From Chloroflexota bacterium (GTDB lineage Bacteria; Chloroflexota; Anaerolineae; B4-G1; SLSP01): a DNA stretch of 64,000 bases. The position numbers and the translations under genes were made by a program. The notes under the pieces were generated by a model. It saw only the letters and a program-made list of their open reading frames with translations, was not told the DNA's origin and searched no databases. Position 1 is the first letter of the stretch. The number at the start of each line of letters is the position of its first letter. The stretch covers positions 62,001 to 126,000 of the forward strand of contig JAIOAX010000001.1 of NCBI GenBank assembly GCA_019873645.1. Direction: 5' to 3'. Below are positions 7,307-15,076 of this stretch, piece after piece.

Positions 7307-9187
7307 TCACCGCTTCGCTGCCGGATCGTAGACGCTGAGCAGACCCCACCCGCCGACCCAGATGCGACCATGGAGGTCTTCGGCTATCGTGGTGATGACA
7401 GGTTTCAATCCTGTGTCGCCGGCAAAATCCCATAGCTCGCAGTTCTTTTGATCGTGACCGCAGTGCAGGACTTCCTCGAAGTCATTTGCGAGCCATAGAT
7501 CACCACGGGTATCTATCAGGATGGCAGTGACAGGATAAAAGTCGGAAGCGGGGATCGGACCATATTGCTTTGGGGGTATAACCATTTTGCACCACCCGGC
7601 GTCTTTGGAATAGCGCCAGATGCCGGAATCAAATACGATCCATATTCCATTGACCGCATAAGCAGACAAATGCGGAGACGCATAAGCGCCACATAACCCA
7701 CAGTCCGGCAATCGCTCCCAGGCTTGCCCGTCATAAACCAGGATCGGCCCGCGCTTTTCTATAGCGTAGAGTCTTTCATCGCCTTCTTTGACCAGGTCGC
7801 TGATCCCTGGACTGATATTGAGTTCAGCCCACGCCTCACCGTCGAAGCGCCAAAGATTATATTTGTCGTCTATAACCCAGAGAGCATTTTGAAATGTGAC
7901 TATGGCGCGTAGTTGTGTGCTATTTTGAAGTGTGTCAGCAGGGATGGGGCGCCTTTGCCACCGTTGACCATTGAAATGCGCCAGATAACCATCGCCGGAT
8001 ACCCATAGCCCGTTCTGCTGGTCGGGTGTAATCAGATAGCTCTTTTGGATAGGTATTTGCTGGCTTTCTTCCGTCACGTTTTCCCATGTGTTCGATTTAT
8101 CCTCATTGAGATGGAGAAGCCCTGCGGAGGTGCTTGCCCAGCTACTTCCATCGCCGGTAAAGGCGAAAGAACGCACAAGAGCATAGCCAACCATAGTTTG
8201 GTCGGTGGTCAGTTGATATAGTATTGCACGCTCCCCATCGCTGTAGAATAAACCATTTTTCATCCCCAGCCAAATGCCGATTGGGTTTCCAGCCACAATC
8301 CCATTTACTAGACCAACGGATAGCGGCAACCTTTGCACCACACTGTTATTACGATGGATCACGATCTCTTCAACAGAGTATGCGTCGGAGTAGGTATAGG
8401 ACCAGGTATTATCTTCCCCATCGGTAATTTCTCTATCGCCCCTGTAAACCGTGAGAAAACGCCACCCAGACTTTTCTTGCAGGGAATCGCGTGGCCACGG
8501 CACTTGTTCTGGTATCCAGTCCTGGTTAGCAGGCGGCTCTTGTCCCTGGAAACGAAAGGCCACCGAAGGCATGCGGCCACCATATACGAAATACCAGAGA
8601 TTGCCAGAAGTATCGAGGCCGAATTGATAAATTTCCTTGTCGGTATAGATAAGCTCCCACTCCCCGGCACGACTATAGCGTACCAGCCCATGTCTTCCTC
8701 CTGCCCACAACCGGCCTTGATCATCTACCACCATCGTATACACGTGAACTAACGAGACATCGGGCGAGGTTCCGGTATGGGTGAACAATTCGTAATCCAG
8801 ACTATGCTGGTTTAGTCGGATCAGGCCTTGATCGGTGGCGATCCACAGCCACTCCTCATCGGTGAGCATAGTATAAACCTCCATCGGTTGACCCGCAGGG
8901 TACCAGTAATGATGCCATCCCATCTTGTCGGCCTGCCGCACGACGGATAACGGAGCGATGGGGGCCGGACATTGAGACGCGCTATCTTCACGCTTGTTCG
9001 CAACAGTTGCGAGGGGCGTTGGTGTGTCCTGAGCGACCGTTACGACAACCGCTGGAGGCGAGGACGAGGGCGATGGTGTTACAGGTGTCGCCGTTGCGTA
9101 TAAAGGGCCGCAGCCGGCAAGTGTCACGGCGATGCCGATGCCCCACCGGCATACCCGACGAATTGGCTCAAAGCGATTTCTCTTCAT
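7307..9187 (-). CDS. Lipoprotein with beta-propeller (sensor-like) domain, copy 2
   Basis: A 626-residue paralogue of the gene at 5252-7069, with the same order of parts: signal peptide with lipobox LAGC (about residue 26), a Ser/Pro/Thr-rich linker, then propeller blades (WLWIATDQGLIRLN, GRLWAGGRHGLVRYS, GRIWVGGWGLLSVYDP). The two proteins share phrases throughout (HYWYPAGQ/HYWSHSSQ, SLDYELFTHTGTSPDVSL, FRFQGQEPPA), so they arose by tandem duplication. Its ATG overlaps the stop codon of the glycosidase gene by 4 bp (ATGA), so the two are translationally coupled and probably act together at the cell surface. Ligand unknown. Confidence 0.8.
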   Translation of the reverse strand: MKRNRFEPIRRVCRWGIGIAVTLAGCGPLYATATPVTPSPSSSPPAVVVTVAQDTPTPLATVANKREDSASQCPAPIAPLSVVRQADKMGWHHYWYPAGQPMEVYTMLTDEEWLWIATDQGLIRLNQHSLDYELFTHTGTSPDVSLVHVYTMVVDDQGRLWAGGRHGLVRYSRAGEWELIYTDKEIYQFGLDTSGNLWYFVYGGRMPSVAFRFQGQEPPANQDWIPEQVPWPRDSLQEKSGWRFLTVYRGDREITDGEDNTWSYTYSDAYSVEEIVIHRNNSVVQRLPLSVGLVNGIVAGNPIGIWLGMKNGLFYSDGERAILYQLTTDQTMVGYALVRSFAFTGDGSSWASTSAGLLHLNEDKSNTWENVTEESQQIPIQKSYLITPDQQNGLWVSGDGYLAHFNGQRWQRRPIPADTLQNSTQLRAIVTFQNALWVIDDKYNLWRFDGEAWAELNISPGISDLVKEGDERLYAIEKRGPILVYDGQAWERLPDCGLCGAYASPHLSAYAVNGIWIVFDSGIWRYSKDAGWCKMVIPPKQYGPIPASDFYPVTAILIDTRGDLWLANDFEEVLHCGHDQKNCELWDFAGDTGLKPVITTIAEDLHGRIWVGGWGLLSVYDPAAKR

Positions 9188-10416
9188 CGTTTCATTTCCT
9201 CTTGCAGTGCCAGATACGCCAGCCGCGGCGTCAGATCGGGCGCGACCAGACTGAAGCCGGCCATTTCACTGTCGAGCGGCAAGCCATAACACAGGTTCCA
9301 CACGGTGAACATCTCCACCCAGGGCCATTCCCGCAGCACGCGCCGGAGAGCGCCAACGAGGTACGCGGCCTGGTCTTCCTCGGTCACGTACGGGTGCATG
9401 CCGGGTTGGATGGTGTAGCCCAATTCGGTGATCCAGACCGGCTTATCGTCGCCGTAGCTTAGCATGATGTCGCGCACGTCGAGGATACGCGCCAGGTTGA
9501 GTCCGTCGTACATCTCGCGGGGCGCTTCCGGGGAGAGGCCGTAGCCATAATCGTGGACGCTGAGTACGTCGAAACATGCCTGCGCGCCGGCGATGTACAT
9601 CCCGCGCAGGAACTCCCGGTCATCAACGGCCCGCGGAGAAATCTCGTTGGTCGGGGCCATCGCGGCAGCGACGACCAGCGCGTCGGGGTCAGCGGCGCGG
9701 ATGCGCTCGTAAGCCACACACAGCACGTACACGTAATCGTCCGGCCTGGCCACCCAGCCATCGAAGGCTTCCCAGTGTTGGTTCACGTCGCCGCCGGAGC
9801 GCGACCATTCGGCGGCCAGATTCGGCTCGTTCCAAATGATGTAACCGAGTACGTAGCCCCGATAACGCTCCGCGACCGCCGTGACGAAATCGGCATAGGC
9901 ATACAAGTCGAAGGGGATGCCGCCCTGACTGTATTCCTCCGGCAAGATTGCCCATGCTGGCGGCATATCGAGCCGCACCACCAGATCGAGACCCTGCGCG
10001 TGGGCCATACGCACCATGTAATCGGCGGGATTCCAGTCATGGCGATCTGGCTCAGGCTGGAGATCGCGCCAGGGGAACACCTGCACTACCGTGTCGAAGC
10101 CCCCCGCGGCGACGACCGGCGCGATGATTTCGTCGAGGAAGACGGTATGAGCAGCATGACGGAAGGATAGTTCGCGGCGCGGGTGCGGTGGCGGGAGATC
10201 AGGTGCGGGTGAGGGCTGTGTCATCGGGGCAATCCGGGTGGGCTGTGGCAACGGATCGCTGTAAGGAGAAGGAGATGAAAACGCATTTTCGGTAGGGTTA
10301 CATCCCAAACTATTGGCGCCCCACACGAGCACACATAACCATACGATGGTCATGAGCCGGTGAATAATTTGCAAGTTGCCTTCACGCTGAACCGCAGACG
10401 TACTACGGTTGTACAT
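9184..10416 (-). CDS. Secreted clan GH-A glycoside hydrolase-like lipoprotein
   Basis: A 410-residue protein. A hydrophobic signal (RLMTIVWLCVLVWGANSLGC) carries a lipobox at LGC, then a Pro-rich linker (about 45-80). The catalytic TIM barrel resembles GH39/GH5-type enzymes: the acid/base glutamate is expected in IIWNEPNLAAEW (about residue 205) and the nucleophile in PVWITELGY (about 340). The ATG at 10416 is chosen because aaggaa sits 7-12 nt upstream; the open frame continues further upstream but without signal-peptide logic. It is the first gene of the 10.4-5.2 kb operon and overlaps the downstream lipoprotein by 4 bp. A polysaccharide-degrading role is likely; the exact family and substrate are open. 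The region 10417-10736 holds no gene I can support. Confidence 0.8.
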   Translation of the reverse strand: MYNRSTSAVQREGNLQIIHRLMTIVWLCVLVWGANSLGCNPTENAFSSPSPYSDPLPQPTRIAPMTQPSPAPDLPPPHPRRELSFRHAAHTVFLDEIIAPVVAAGGFDTVVQVFPWRDLQPEPDRHDWNPADYMVRMAHAQGLDLVVRLDMPPAWAILPEEYSQGGIPFDLYAYADFVTAVAERYRGYVLGYIIWNEPNLAAEWSRSGGDVNQHWEAFDGWVARPDDYVYVLCVAYERIRAADPDALVVAAAMAPTNEISPRAVDDREFLRGMYIAGAQACFDVLSVHDYGYGLSPEAPREMYDGLNLARILDVRDIMLSYGDDKPVWITELGYTIQPGMHPYVTEEDQAAYLVGALRRVLREWPWVEMFTVWNLCYGLPLDSEMAGFSLVAPDLTPRLAYLALQEEMKR

Positions 10417-10736
10417 CACACATTTCCTTATAGTGGAACTCCGATGCAGGTTTTGCGTAAATAATGGATGGAAAGACGTCCCACAATATTGAGAATGTTG
10501 CGCCGTATACGCTGGTTCGCCATTCCTGCCTATGGACCAGGCCCATGATAGAAGGCGGCAGGTGCGGGTGTCTGGAGATGCGCTGCGATGCAAAGGGGCA
10601 GTTTGAGTGATGGATGGATGAGGCTTGCGTGATTTCGAGAACGAACATGGATGTCAGCCGTGCACAACCGCCACATTCTATGTTAGCACGTTTTGTCAGG
10701 ACGGCAAGAATTGTGTTCAGACGTTCAGAATCGGCT

Positions 10737-10764
10737 TTGACTCCGGTGCAGGATGCGCTATACT
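10737..10764 (+). promoter_or_regulatory. Sigma-70 type promoter
   Basis: TTGACT (10737-10742) and TATACT (10759-10764) are separated by 16 bp. This stands about 95 bp upstream of the ATG at 10861 and faces the three-gene plus-strand unit ending in the terminator at 12609. Confidence 0.6.
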
Positions 10765-10860
10765 GAAAGAACCATTCAATCCGAATTTCGTTACAGGAGT
10801 TACGCCCTTGGTCATTTGCTGACAGGGATTAACAGGATTTTTAGACTACGGAGGATCACG

Positions 10861-11202
10861 ATGAAATTTGTCACTTACCTCATTGCGGCGATTGTGGCTG
10901 TATTTGGCCTCATCTTTATTGTCGGCGCGCAGGGGCAGTTTATGCGGCTGGTGGTCGGCGTGGTGCTGCTCGGCGCGGCCGGCGTGCTCATTTACCTCAC
11001 CCGCGTGCAGCCTAAAAAGGAGGAAATCACCCACATCCAGAAAATTGACCTCAGCGGCGATGTGCAACTTGAGGCAATGAAGTGTACTTCCTGCGGCGGC
11101 GCGCTGGGCAAGGAGAACCTCATCGTGCGGGCCGGCGCGATTTTCGTCGATTGCCCTTACTGTGGGGCCTCCTACCAGATCGAAGAAGCGCCCAAGTGGT
11201 AG
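10861..11202 (+). CDS. Small membrane protein with C-terminal zinc ribbon
   Basis: A 113-residue protein with two hydrophobic helices (about 4-21 and 27-46: VTYLIAAIVAVFGLIFIVGA, LVVGVVLLGAAGVLIYL), a charged linker, and a C-terminal zinc ribbon CTSCGGALGK...CPYCGASYQI (about residues 74-105). The ATG at 10861 has ggagg about 6 nt upstream; longer in-frame extensions lack this. It resembles the general class of double-TM zinc-ribbon proteins of unknown role. It is the first gene after the promoter at 10737. Confidence 0.8.
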   Translation: MKFVTYLIAAIVAVFGLIFIVGAQGQFMRLVVGVVLLGAAGVLIYLTRVQPKKEEITHIQKIDLSGDVQLEAMKCTSCGGALGKENLIVRAGAIFVDCPYCGASYQIEEAPKW

Positions 11203-11280
11203 AGGGGTCAAGAATCAAGAATCATGAATCGCCGATTACTCGTTACTCTTTATCCATGACTCACCTGAGGAGTTGATACG

Positions 11281-12144
11281 ATGACCGCAACCTTCAAACT
11301 CAGTGCTTTTGGCGATGAGATCGCCCCGGATTTGGAAGAACAACTGACGACGCTCAACGCTTTGGGCGTCGGCGGGCTGGACCTGCGCGGCGCGTGGGGC
11401 AAGAATGTACTGCGGATGGATGACGAGGACCTGGCACAAGTGGTCAAGCTGTGCAACGCGCACCACATCCAGGTGGCCTGCCTTGGCAGTCCCATCGGCA
11501 AATCGCCGATTACGGAACCTATCGAGTACGAAATCGGCAACCTGACGCGCATCTTCCATGTCGGCGAAATTGTTGGCTGCCGTCGTGTGCGCCTGTTCTC
11601 CTTCTATCCGCCGGATACCAGCACGAACGCGCACTACGACGACTACGTCGAAGAAGCCACCGCCCGTCTGGCGAAGCTGACCGAGATGGCGGAACGCGAG
11701 GGCTTCACGCTGCTGCTCGAAAACGAGAAAGGCATCGTCACCGACACGCTGGCGCGCTGCGAAGCCGTCGTCAAGGCGATCAACCGCCCGGCTCTGCGTT
11801 TCCTGTGGGACTCGGCGAACTTTGTACAGGTCGGCGAAGAGCGGGTCGTCGAACGCGGCTGGCCGATGGTCGGTGAACTCATCGGCTACGTCCATGTCAA
11901 GGATGCCGTGTTGAGTGATGGGCACGTTGTCCCTGCCGGTGAAGGTGACGGGCAACTGCCGCAGCTCCTCGCCCACCTCAAAGAGGCCGGTTATCAGGGC
12001 GTGCTGGCGTTGGAGCCGCACCTGAAGATCGCCGGACACAGCAGCGGTTTCAGCGGCGCGGAAGGGATGAAAATCGCCGTCACCGCGCTGCGCCAAGTGA
12101 TGGCCGAAACCGGCTGTACCGAAACAAAATGGTCAACGGATTGA
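11281..12144 (+). CDS. Sugar phosphate isomerase/epimerase (xylose isomerase-like TIM barrel)
   Basis: A 287-residue protein of the AP-endonuclease-2-like TIM-barrel family. The four metal ligands of the family can be placed: Glu in LLLENEKG, Asp in FLWDSANF, His in GYVHVKDA and Glu in LALEPH. The N-terminal KLSAFGDEIAPDLEEQL and GVGGLDLR strands are typical. RBS gaggag lies about 10 nt before the ATG. The C-terminal residues KWSTD and the stop codon are read from an aacggattgaacggatt repeat. The substrate is probably a keto-sugar or sugar acid, but is unknown. The 11203-11280 gap contains a short tcaagaatcaagaatcatg repeat. Confidence 0.85.
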   Translation: MTATFKLSAFGDEIAPDLEEQLTTLNALGVGGLDLRGAWGKNVLRMDDEDLAQVVKLCNAHHIQVACLGSPIGKSPITEPIEYEIGNLTRIFHVGEIVGCRRVRLFSFYPPDTSTNAHYDDYVEEATARLAKLTEMAEREGFTLLLENEKGIVTDTLARCEAVVKAINRPALRFLWDSANFVQVGEERVVERGWPMVGELIGYVHVKDAVLSDGHVVPAGEGDGQLPQLLAHLKEAGYQGVLALEPHLKIAGHSSGFSGAEGMKIAVTALRQVMAETGCTETKWSTD

Positions 12145-12203
12145 ACGGATTCTAACGGATTAAGAAAGTAAAAATCCGTTCCATCCGCTTAATCCATTGA
12201 CAC
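12129..12203. repeat. aacggatt / aatccgtt cassette
   Basis: Three aacggatt units on the left and aaaatccgttccatccg on the right make an imperfect inverted repeat. The left part provides the stop codon of the isomerase-like gene. Relatives occur at about 395-415 (aatccgttgaca) and 57893-57925 (aaaatccgtttcatccg), so this is a separate dispersed family. Confidence 0.7.
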
Positions 12204-12217
12204 TTCAGGAGGACGCT

Positions 12218-12592
12218 ATGCCCGTTACTGAAAAGATGATCTGTATCACCTGTCCGATGGGGTGTTCTATCGAAGTGACGCACGAGGGGGAAACGCTGCT
12301 CCATGTGGACGGCAATACCTGCCCGCGCGGGGAGGAATACGTGCGCCGCGAGTTGACCGATCCCCGGCGCATGGTGGCGACAACGGTGCGCGTTAAGGAT
12401 GGCGTCCACCCGCTGGTGCCGGTCTATACCGCGCGCCCATTCCCCAAACCGCGCATCTTCGAGTTGCTGGCAGCGCTGCGTCAGGTGGAACTCGATGCGC
12501 CTGTGGCGATGGGGCAGGTGGTGCTTCCCAACGCGCTCGATACCGGCATTGACATTCTCGCCAGCCGCGAGATGCCGCGCAGTAGCTCATGA
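12218..12592 (+). CDS. DUF1667 cysteine-rich redox-associated protein
   Basis: A 124-residue protein with the DUF1667 layout: N-terminal CITCPMGCSIEV, then GNTCPRGEEYVRRELTDPRR, then the conserved VKDGVHPLVPVYTARPFPKPRIFELL region. The paired CxxCPxGC and NxCPRG cysteines could hold a metal or a Fe-S cluster. In other genomes DUF1667 genes usually sit beside FAD-dependent glycerol-3-phosphate dehydrogenase-type oxidoreductases; no such partner is visible here. RBS aggagg stands 5 nt upstream of the ATG at 12218. A strong terminator follows. It is most likely co-transcribed with the TIM-barrel gene. Confidence 0.85.
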   Translation: MPVTEKMICITCPMGCSIEVTHEGETLLHVDGNTCPRGEEYVRRELTDPRRMVATTVRVKDGVHPLVPVYTARPFPKPRIFELLAALRQVELDAPVAMGQVVLPNALDTGIDILASREMPRSSS

Positions 12593-12608
12593 ACTCTGTT
12601 GAAACAGA

Positions 12609-12646
12609 CCGGCCCCGATAGCCTGGACTATCGGGGCCGGTGTTTT
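12609..12646 (+). terminator. Intrinsic terminator
   Basis: A 13-bp perfect stem (ccggccccgatag / ctatcggggccgg) with a 6-nt loop, followed by tgtttt. It ends the 10.8-12.6 kb plus-strand unit. Confidence 0.85.
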
Positions 12647-12660
12647 GTAATCGTAGAGCG

Positions 12661-12870
12661 CTATTCTTCCCAGTGCTGTTTTGCTCGCTCAAAAATTTCA
12701 TCCACCGACTGCCCTTTGTAAATACGTCGGGAGATTTCAACGTAGTCGGTTGGTTCGCGTTGAAACAGCGTCAAAAACCTGAGTGTGGCGGTCGCCCCTA
12801 ACGTTTTATACAAAACCTCAATGCCACTAAGCCTCAGTTCAGCGTCATTCATCATGGGTACCTGCGTCAT
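12661..12870 (-). CDS. Putative antitoxin partner of PIN toxin
   Basis: A 69-residue protein (MTQVPMMNDAELRLSGIEVL...). It is small, charged, and lies immediately after a PIN-domain gene with a 4-bp ATGA overlap. No clear DNA-binding fold can be named; the central LFQREPTDYVEISRRIYKG and the C-terminal EIFERAKQHWEE helix suggest a toxin-wrapping tail. Here the toxin gene comes first, which is the less common order. Two internal ATGs (codons 6 and 7) are alternative starts. The antitoxin role is inferred from context. Confidence 0.6.
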   Translation of the reverse strand: MTQVPMMNDAELRLSGIEVLYKTLGATATLRFLTLFQREPTDYVEISRRIYKGQSVDEIFERAKQHWEE

Positions 12871-13307
12871 CCTATCATCTCCCCTCTAACATAGTCTATC
12901 GGATTCGCTATCTCCATATTCAGCCTCAATCGCCCTGCTTGCTTGATCAAGTCGTCATCACAAGTCAGAAACACTTCAGCGTGAACATAGCTGGCACATG
13001 CCAAATGCAGCGCATCCTTTGCTGAAAGCCCGGCTTCTTGTTGAAATGACCGGGCTAACTCACGGATTTCTTCGTGCGGGCCTATACGTACTTTACACAA
13101 TGCCGCTAAACCAAGAATAGCATCCTTTCTTTCTGGAAAAGGACATAAGCGAGTTTCATCATCATGCATAAACGACCATGCCAGTTCTATGGTTCCATTT
13201 TCCGCTTGGGCAAAAATTTCTTCGCAAGCGATGGCTTCCATCCGAATCCTGAATTGTCGAGAGTCGTCAAACCCTCTTTGAAAACAATTATAATCCAGAT
13301 AAATCAT
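12867..13307 (-). CDS. PIN-domain ribonuclease toxin
   Basis: A 146-residue PIN-like protein. The first acidic residue is in MIYLDYNCFQRGFDD, the central acidic residue of the family corresponds to LSAKDALHLACA (about residue 100), and the last acidic cluster is EVFLTCDDDLIKQA (about 118). PIN toxins of toxin-antitoxin systems cleave RNA with these Mg-binding acids. It overlaps the downstream small gene by 4 bp. No strong RBS is visible. Nothing in the sequence suggests it is damaged. Confidence 0.8.
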   Translation of the reverse strand: MIYLDYNCFQRGFDDSRQFRIRMEAIACEEIFAQAENGTIELAWSFMHDDETRLCPFPERKDAILGLAALCKVRIGPHEEIRELARSFQQEAGLSAKDALHLACASYVHAEVFLTCDDDLIKQAGRLRLNMEIANPIDYVRGEMIG

Positions 13308-13391
13308 AGAACCTGTATATGCTCCGATACGAACAGCTTTGTATCCTGATTGTAAATGAAAAAATGCATCGCGTCAAACCGAAGAGAAACT

Positions 13392-14465
13392 TCAGCATCC
13401 CCCGTTACGCGGTTCCTGCTCCCAGATCCGCAGCCCGTAGCGGCTCAGATAGATAGGGATGTTCTTATACAGCGGATTCGCGGCCTCAATGGCGCGCAGC
13501 ATCTCACGCTTGATGTAGGATTGCGCCGGGCAGAGCAGCGTCACCGAGCCGCCCTCGCCCCCTGCCCCGTTCACCTTCCAACCGAGCGCGCCGTAACTTT
13601 TGGCGATCTCGATCACCTGTTGCGCGTCCCGGCTGATCAAGTCAGGGTGCAGACGCCCCTGCGCTTCCGTGTTCTCGATCATCGCCTGCCCCAACGCCCG
13701 GAAATCTCCCGCATAGACGGCGTCCCGCGACTTCTCCGCCGTCACCCGCAAATCTTGCAGGCGTTTGCACTCCGGGCCTTCGTTTTCCAGTTCCGCAATG
13801 ACTTTCTCGTGCACCTGCGATGAAACGTGCGATTTGCCCAGGAAGATCAACGCCAGCCGTCGTTCCAGTTCCCACCAGATGGCGTTGGAAACCTGGATTT
13901 GCGAGACGGAGGCATACGGGTACTTGTAGACCTCGATGAAGTTGATGCCGCCGTAGGCCGAGCACAGTTGATCCTGCACGCCCGATTGTTGCTTGAGCAT
14001 CTCCACTTCGACGGCATGCGCCGTGTTCGCCACCTGATGTGGCGTCATCTGCCCCGGCGTGAGCCGATCCAGCGCGCCAATCAGCGCCACTGAGACCGCC
14101 GCCGAGGTACCCGTCGAACAGCCGCTCGGCGCTTCGGAGTAAATGGTAGCCTGAATGGCGTATTCCCGCGGGACGCCCATGCGCTCAATCGCCGCTTCGA
14201 GCAGCGGATGGCGCCCGTAGCCCGGCGTCTCTGGGTGAACGACAAACCGTTCGCCGTAATTCTCCGCGTAGAGCACAATGCGCTCCGTCCCTCGCTCATA
14301 AGGGAACACCTCAATCTGCACTTCGACGTATGGGTAAACGCCGATGTTGAAGATTTTGCCGTGCCCGGCGAACCACGTATCCGTCCAACCGCCGTTGTCG
14401 CAAATGCGAATCGGCGCGACGCTGTTGATGACCCGCAAGGGACCAGGCCCACCTTTCTTACTCAT
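13392..14465 (-). CDS. GHMP-family sugar kinase (HddA/fucokinase-like)
   Basis: A 357-residue GHMP kinase. N-terminal PIRICDNGGWTDTWF is the sugar-binding start typical of D-glycero-D-manno-heptose 7-phosphate kinase and fucokinase-type enzymes. Motif 2 is SGCSTGTSAAVSVAL (about residues 115-130, glycine/serine-rich ATP loop). Motif 3 is GWKVNGAGGEGGSVTLL (about 300-316). The RBS ggagga sits about 6 nt upstream of the ATG at 14465; the in-frame ATG further upstream (14519) lacks this. The nearby L-fucose isomerase makes a fucose- or heptose-related sugar pathway plausible, but the substrate is not decided by sequence alone. Confidence 0.8.
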   Translation of the reverse strand: MSKKGGPGPLRVINSVAPIRICDNGGWTDTWFAGHGKIFNIGVYPYVEVQIEVFPYERGTERIVLYAENYGERFVVHPETPGYGRHPLLEAAIERMGVPREYAIQATIYSEAPSGCSTGTSAAVSVALIGALDRLTPGQMTPHQVANTAHAVEVEMLKQQSGVQDQLCSAYGGINFIEVYKYPYASVSQIQVSNAIWWELERRLALIFLGKSHVSSQVHEKVIAELENEGPECKRLQDLRVTAEKSRDAVYAGDFRALGQAMIENTEAQGRLHPDLISRDAQQVIEIAKSYGALGWKVNGAGGEGGSVTLLCPAQSYIKREMLRAIEAANPLYKNIPIYLSRYGLRIWEQEPRNGGC

Positions 14466-14573
14466 CACTTTTCCTCCACTCAATGTACCAGCGTACCAGC
14501 GGATTGCCTTTCTCTCCATCAGAGATTATAATAACGATAGGAACTAAAACAAACCTTGAGAGCGATAAGAGAT

Positions 14574-14804
14574 ATGACGATCTTCAACCGTATCGAGATC
14601 AATCCTGACGTGGCGCTTGGCAAACCGGTGATTCGTGGTACACGCATCCCCGTAGAACTGTTATTGCGCAAGTTGGGCGAAGGCGCTACCGAAGATGATT
14701 TGCTGGACGCTTATCCGCGCTTGACACATGCTGATATTAAAACAGCTTTGACTTATGCGGCCGCAGCTCTGTCCCACGAAACTATCTTGCTACAACCCGC
14801 ATGA
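14574..14804 (+). CDS. DUF433 antitoxin-like protein
   Basis: A 76-residue protein with the DUF433 signature: RIEINPDVALGKPVIRGTRIPVELLL, then the EGATEDDLLDAYPRLTHADIKTALTYAAAAL winged-helix-like part. DUF433 proteins are usually paired with DUF5615 PIN-like toxins. Here the following gene starts inside its stop codon (ATGA overlap at 14801-14804) and is a truncated DUF5615. The start at 14574 is preferred over an upstream TTG. Confidence 0.85.
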   Translation: MTIFNRIEINPDVALGKPVIRGTRIPVELLLRKLGEGATEDDLLDAYPRLTHADIKTALTYAAAALSHETILLQPA

Positions 14805-14977
14805 CTGATTCTACTTTGCGATTCCTCGCTGATGAAAGCTGTGATTTCGCAATCGGGCGCATTTTGCGCGCCAACGGCTACGATGTCATCGCGGTAGCCG
14901 AATTCATGCAGCGATCCGTGGATGCCGTTGTTGAACCGGGGTGCAGCCGCATTATTCAAAAACCGGGTTCGGCTTGA
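14801..14977 (+). pseudogene. Truncated DUF5615 (PIN-like) toxin
   Basis: A 58-codon frame beginning MTDSTLRFLADESCDFAIGR, which matches the N-terminal third of DUF5615 toxins (LRFLADESCDFAI, RANGYDVIAVAE). Homology fades after about residue 43 (SVDAVV), and the frame closes after CSRIIQKPGSA. The usual ILLTEDKDFG-type motif with the catalytic acid is missing. An alternative frame continues (ALFKNRVRLDLEKG) into a cassette of aaggggcag/cttgctccctg repeats at 14985, so a frameshift plus repeat insertion probably destroyed the 3' half. Not too short to have been expressed, but unlikely to be active. Confidence 0.7.
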
Positions 14978-14984
14978 CCTAGAA

Positions 14985-15076
14985 AAGGGGCAGGATACAA
15001 GAATCTTGCTCCCTGCCCCTTGCCCCTTGCTTCTTGCTCCCTGCCCCTTGCTTCTTGCTCCCTGCCCCTTGCCCCT
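14985..15076. repeat. cttgctccctgcccc cassette
   Basis: Repeated ccttgcccc, cttgcttc and cttgctccctgcccc units end exactly at the stop codon (15077-15079) of the fucose isomerase gene. The reverse-complement motif (ggcaag, aggcaaggggcaag) opens the aroQ reading frame at 59769. This gap holds no gene. Confidence 0.85.

Noticed and set aside
10403-10648. Short minus-strand frame of 81 codons upstream of the GH-A gene
   Set aside because: No RBS, no homology, and it overlaps the better-supported signal peptide start of the glycosidase gene in another frame.
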